Origin: Bernardetia sp. MNP-M8
Lineage (GTDB): Bacteria; Bacteroidota; Bacteroidia; Cytophagales; Bernardetiaceae
Assembly (NCBI RefSeq): GCF_037126285.1
Contig: NZ_CP147012.1
Location: 1-64,000, forward strand
Reading direction: 5' to 3'
DNA length: 64,000 nt
The position numbers and the translations under genes are program-made. The notes below the pieces were generated by a model that worked only from the letters and a program-made list of their open reading frames with translations, made no database searches and was not told the origin of the DNA. Of the stretch, positions 62,549 to 64,000 are shown piece by piece. Position 1 is the stretch's first letter, and every line of letters starts with the position of its first letter.

Positions 62549-63376
62549 ATGTCCTATTACTCCCATAAATTAAATTCAACTCACTCTCACATTATAGAAA
62601 GAACTGACCCAATTACTGGCGATGCTGTCAAAGAAAATGATAGAGTTGTTTTTTGTGCAGTCTGTAAATCTTGTTTTTTGGAGGAGAGTTGGGGTTATAT
62701 GAAGAGAAGGCATTGTGAACAACATCAAACGCTTGATGCTGTTCCTGCTTTGTCGCCTACAATTCTTGTCAGAAAGCGAAGTGAAAAATTGCTTACAATA
62801 CTAAAGGAAAGCTCTGTTGAAAATTCTGATTATACTGTCTTTTCCTTTATTCTCATGGCTGTCTGTCTGACTATCTTGTTTTGTATAATTTATCCCGACA
62901 AGTTTATATTTTCTGTTTTATGGGGTGGTAGTATAAGTCTTGGATTATTTTTTATTACTCACGTTTTTTTTTCAAAAGACTCCATCAATTTCTTAATGGG
63001 AAATATTAAAATAAAAGAAAATAAAAATATCTATCTTTTTGAAGATAGATTAGAGACACAAAAAGAAATCTTTTATTGGGGAGATATAAAGCAAATTAAG
63101 TTTGAACGAAAAATGAGAAATTATAGATTAAACTCATTATCTACAATTCCAACTTTGTCTCTTTATTTTAAAGATGGAGACAGACAAATTAAAACTCTTC
63201 CAACTAAAGATCATACACGCATTCATTTATTCTTACAACAACTAGCCAAAATATCAAAGTTTACAGAAGTATATTTATACAGTGAGCAATTGCAAGAATA
63301 TCAAACTATCAAACAAATCAAGAAAAATACGAAAGGAAATATTATTGTAGGAGAACCGTACAAACTATATAGCTAA
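62549..63376 (+). CDS. RING-like / two-TM / PH-like membrane protein
   Basis: The 275-residue protein has an N-terminal Cys/His cluster: DPITGDAVKENDRVVFCAVC then KSCFLEESWGY and RRHCEQHQ. It is spaced like the second half of prokaryotic RING (Prok-RING) domains, with the first Cys pair missing. Two TM helices lie at about 100-140 (VFSFILMAVCLTILFCII, FSVLWGGSISLGLFFITHVF). The cytosolic C-terminal part (about 155-250) is beta-rich (IYLFEDRLETQKEIFYWGDI and LSLYFKDGDRQIKTLPTKDH), like bacterial PH-type domains, and ends in a helix. Family assignment is a pattern guess. A close paralogue follows 35 bp downstream, so it is a tandem duplication. Confidence 0.75.
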   Translation: MSYYSHKLNSTHSHIIERTDPITGDAVKENDRVVFCAVCKSCFLEESWGYMKRRHCEQHQTLDAVPALSPTILVRKRSEKLLTILKESSVENSDYTVFSFILMAVCLTILFCIIYPDKFIFSVLWGGSISLGLFFITHVFFSKDSINFLMGNIKIKENKNIYLFEDRLETQKEIFYWGDIKQIKFERKMRNYRLNSLSTIPTLSLYFKDGDRQIKTLPTKDHTRIHLFLQQLAKISKFTEVYLYSEQLQEYQTIKQIKKNTKGNIIVGEPYKLYS

Positions 63377-63411
63377 TTCGATTCTATCTATCTTCATAAA
63401 TTTTAAAGAAA

Positions 63412-64000
63412 ATGTCTTACACTTCTCACATATTAAATTCTTCAAATCACTCTCATATCATTGGCAGAACTGACCCTATTACAGGCGATTCTGCCAAGGA
63501 AAATGATAGAGTTGTTTTTTGTACTGTCTGTAAATCTTGTTTTTTGGAAGATAGTTGGAAATATATGAAGAGAAGGCATTGTGAACAAAATCAAACGCTT
63601 GATGCTGTTCCTGCTTTGGCTTTAACACTTATTGTTAAAAATAGAAATACAGAAGTAATCGCAGAATTAATTAAGGACAAAATAGACTTTCGTTTTTCTG
63701 CTGTTGTTACACTTTTGTCTTTTGTATTGGTTTTCTTTACTACTAAAAATACTAGTTTAATTTATGGTGCAAATTTAGTTTTGATAGCATCCGTTGTAAG
63801 TATTATATCTCTTATTTTTAGTTCGACAAAAACATTCAAAAAACTAACTGGAAGGGATAGCAACGATATTCGAATTTTCAAAAATAGAATAGAAATTGGA
63901 AAAAATAGTTTTTCCTGGAGCAATGTAAAACAAATTAAATTTCAAAGAAGGATTGTAGTATATAACACACAATTAGGAAACCAAACTGCTTCGAATTCAT
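63412..64000 (+). CDS. Tandem paralogue of the RING-like/PH-like protein, cut by window edge
   Basis: About 196 codons are open from the ATG at 63412 to the right edge. The N-terminal 70 residues are nearly identical to the upstream gene (TDPITGDSAKENDRVVFC, KRRHCEQNQTLDAVPAL). The TM pair (FSAVVTLLSFVLVFFTT, GANLVLIASVVSIISLIFSS) and the PH-like start (IRIFKNRIEIGKNSFSWSNV) are diverged. So the RING-like end is under stronger constraint or was recently converted, while the C-terminal part has drifted. The start position and gap (35 bp) suggest cotranscription. Confidence 0.8.
   Translation, partial: MSYTSHILNSSNHSHIIGRTDPITGDSAKENDRVVFCTVCKSCFLEDSWKYMKRRHCEQNQTLDAVPALALTLIVKNRNTEVIAELIKDKIDFRFSAVVTLLSFVLVFFTTKNTSLIYGANLVLIASVVSIISLIFSSTKTFKKLTGRDSNDIRIFKNRIEIGKNSFSWSNVKQIKFQRRIVVYNTQLGNQTASNS

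Noticed and set aside
1-64000. tRNA, rRNA, CRISPR arrays or common riboswitches
   Set aside because: A visual scan on both strands found no T-loop-like tRNA signature, rRNA-like conserved tract, regularly spaced repeats or recognisable riboswitch core. Covariance-model searches could not be run.

Overview
The window is AT-rich bacterial chromosome that fits the phylum Bacteroidota, most likely a marine or gliding member of Cytophagales close to Bernardetia, Flexibacter or Microscilla. That placement is inference. It rests on Y_Y_Y-type two-component-regulator propellers and TPR repeats fused to SpoIIE-type PP2C phosphatases, a TonB receptor, Omp85-type surface proteins, Bacteroidota-style TAnnTTTG promoter matches, little use of Shine-Dalgarno sequences, and many small ECF-, DUF3108- and DUF421-type housekeeping genes. 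No rRNA, tRNA, CRISPR array, prophage or transposase gene was seen.

Layout. 1-13.5 kb: a ChlI/MoxR-like AAA+ ATPase cut by the left edge, a secreted protein of unknown function, a Cache-HAMP-PP2C phosphatase, an M24 peptidase, the remnant of a glutamine amidotransferase, a glycosyltransferase next to an LpxH-like phosphoesterase, a retropepsin-PDZ lipoprotein, an alpha/beta hydrolase, a DUF3108 protein and a lipoprotein. 13.8-21.2 kb: murG, a small unknown ORF, a HipA-like kinase with a DUF3037-like partner, then a response regulator, histidine kinase, Omp85-like barrel and PAP2 phosphatase in one direction. 21.2-30 kb: two peroxiredoxins interleaved with two MITE-like elements, an ECF sigma factor with a small downstream gene, tadA, a hydrolase, an unknown 455-residue protein, an Ig-like surface protein and folK. 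30.4-45.2 kb: a 1317-residue fibre with an S74 self-cleaving chaperone domain, two more PP2C phosphatases (propeller and TPR types), a LysE exporter, a DUF421 protein and a TonB receptor. 45.3-49.9 kb: the trpEGDC operon read leftward, headed by a leader peptide with three consecutive Trp codons and an attenuator. 50-64 kb: a bestrophin-carbonic anhydrase pair, a secreted hydrolase, hemH, deoC, queD, a propeller-GAF-PP2C protein, a plsC-like acyltransferase, an imelysin-like lipoprotein, and two tandem RING-like/PH-like membrane proteins, the second cut by the right edge.

How it works together. The best-supported regulatory system is transcription attenuation of trpEGDC: promoter, 34-codon leader peptide with a Trp-Trp-Trp run, antiterminator arm and intrinsic terminator can all be read off the minus strand at 49590-49867. 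Four large sensor-phosphatases with the same C-terminal output domain suggest an expanded Ser/Thr dephosphorylation network whose partners lie outside the window. Families of short palindromic repeats are scattered between genes. They fill every gap of the trp operon, reach into the end of trpG, and include two full MITE-like copies on either side of the PrxQ-type peroxiredoxin gene.
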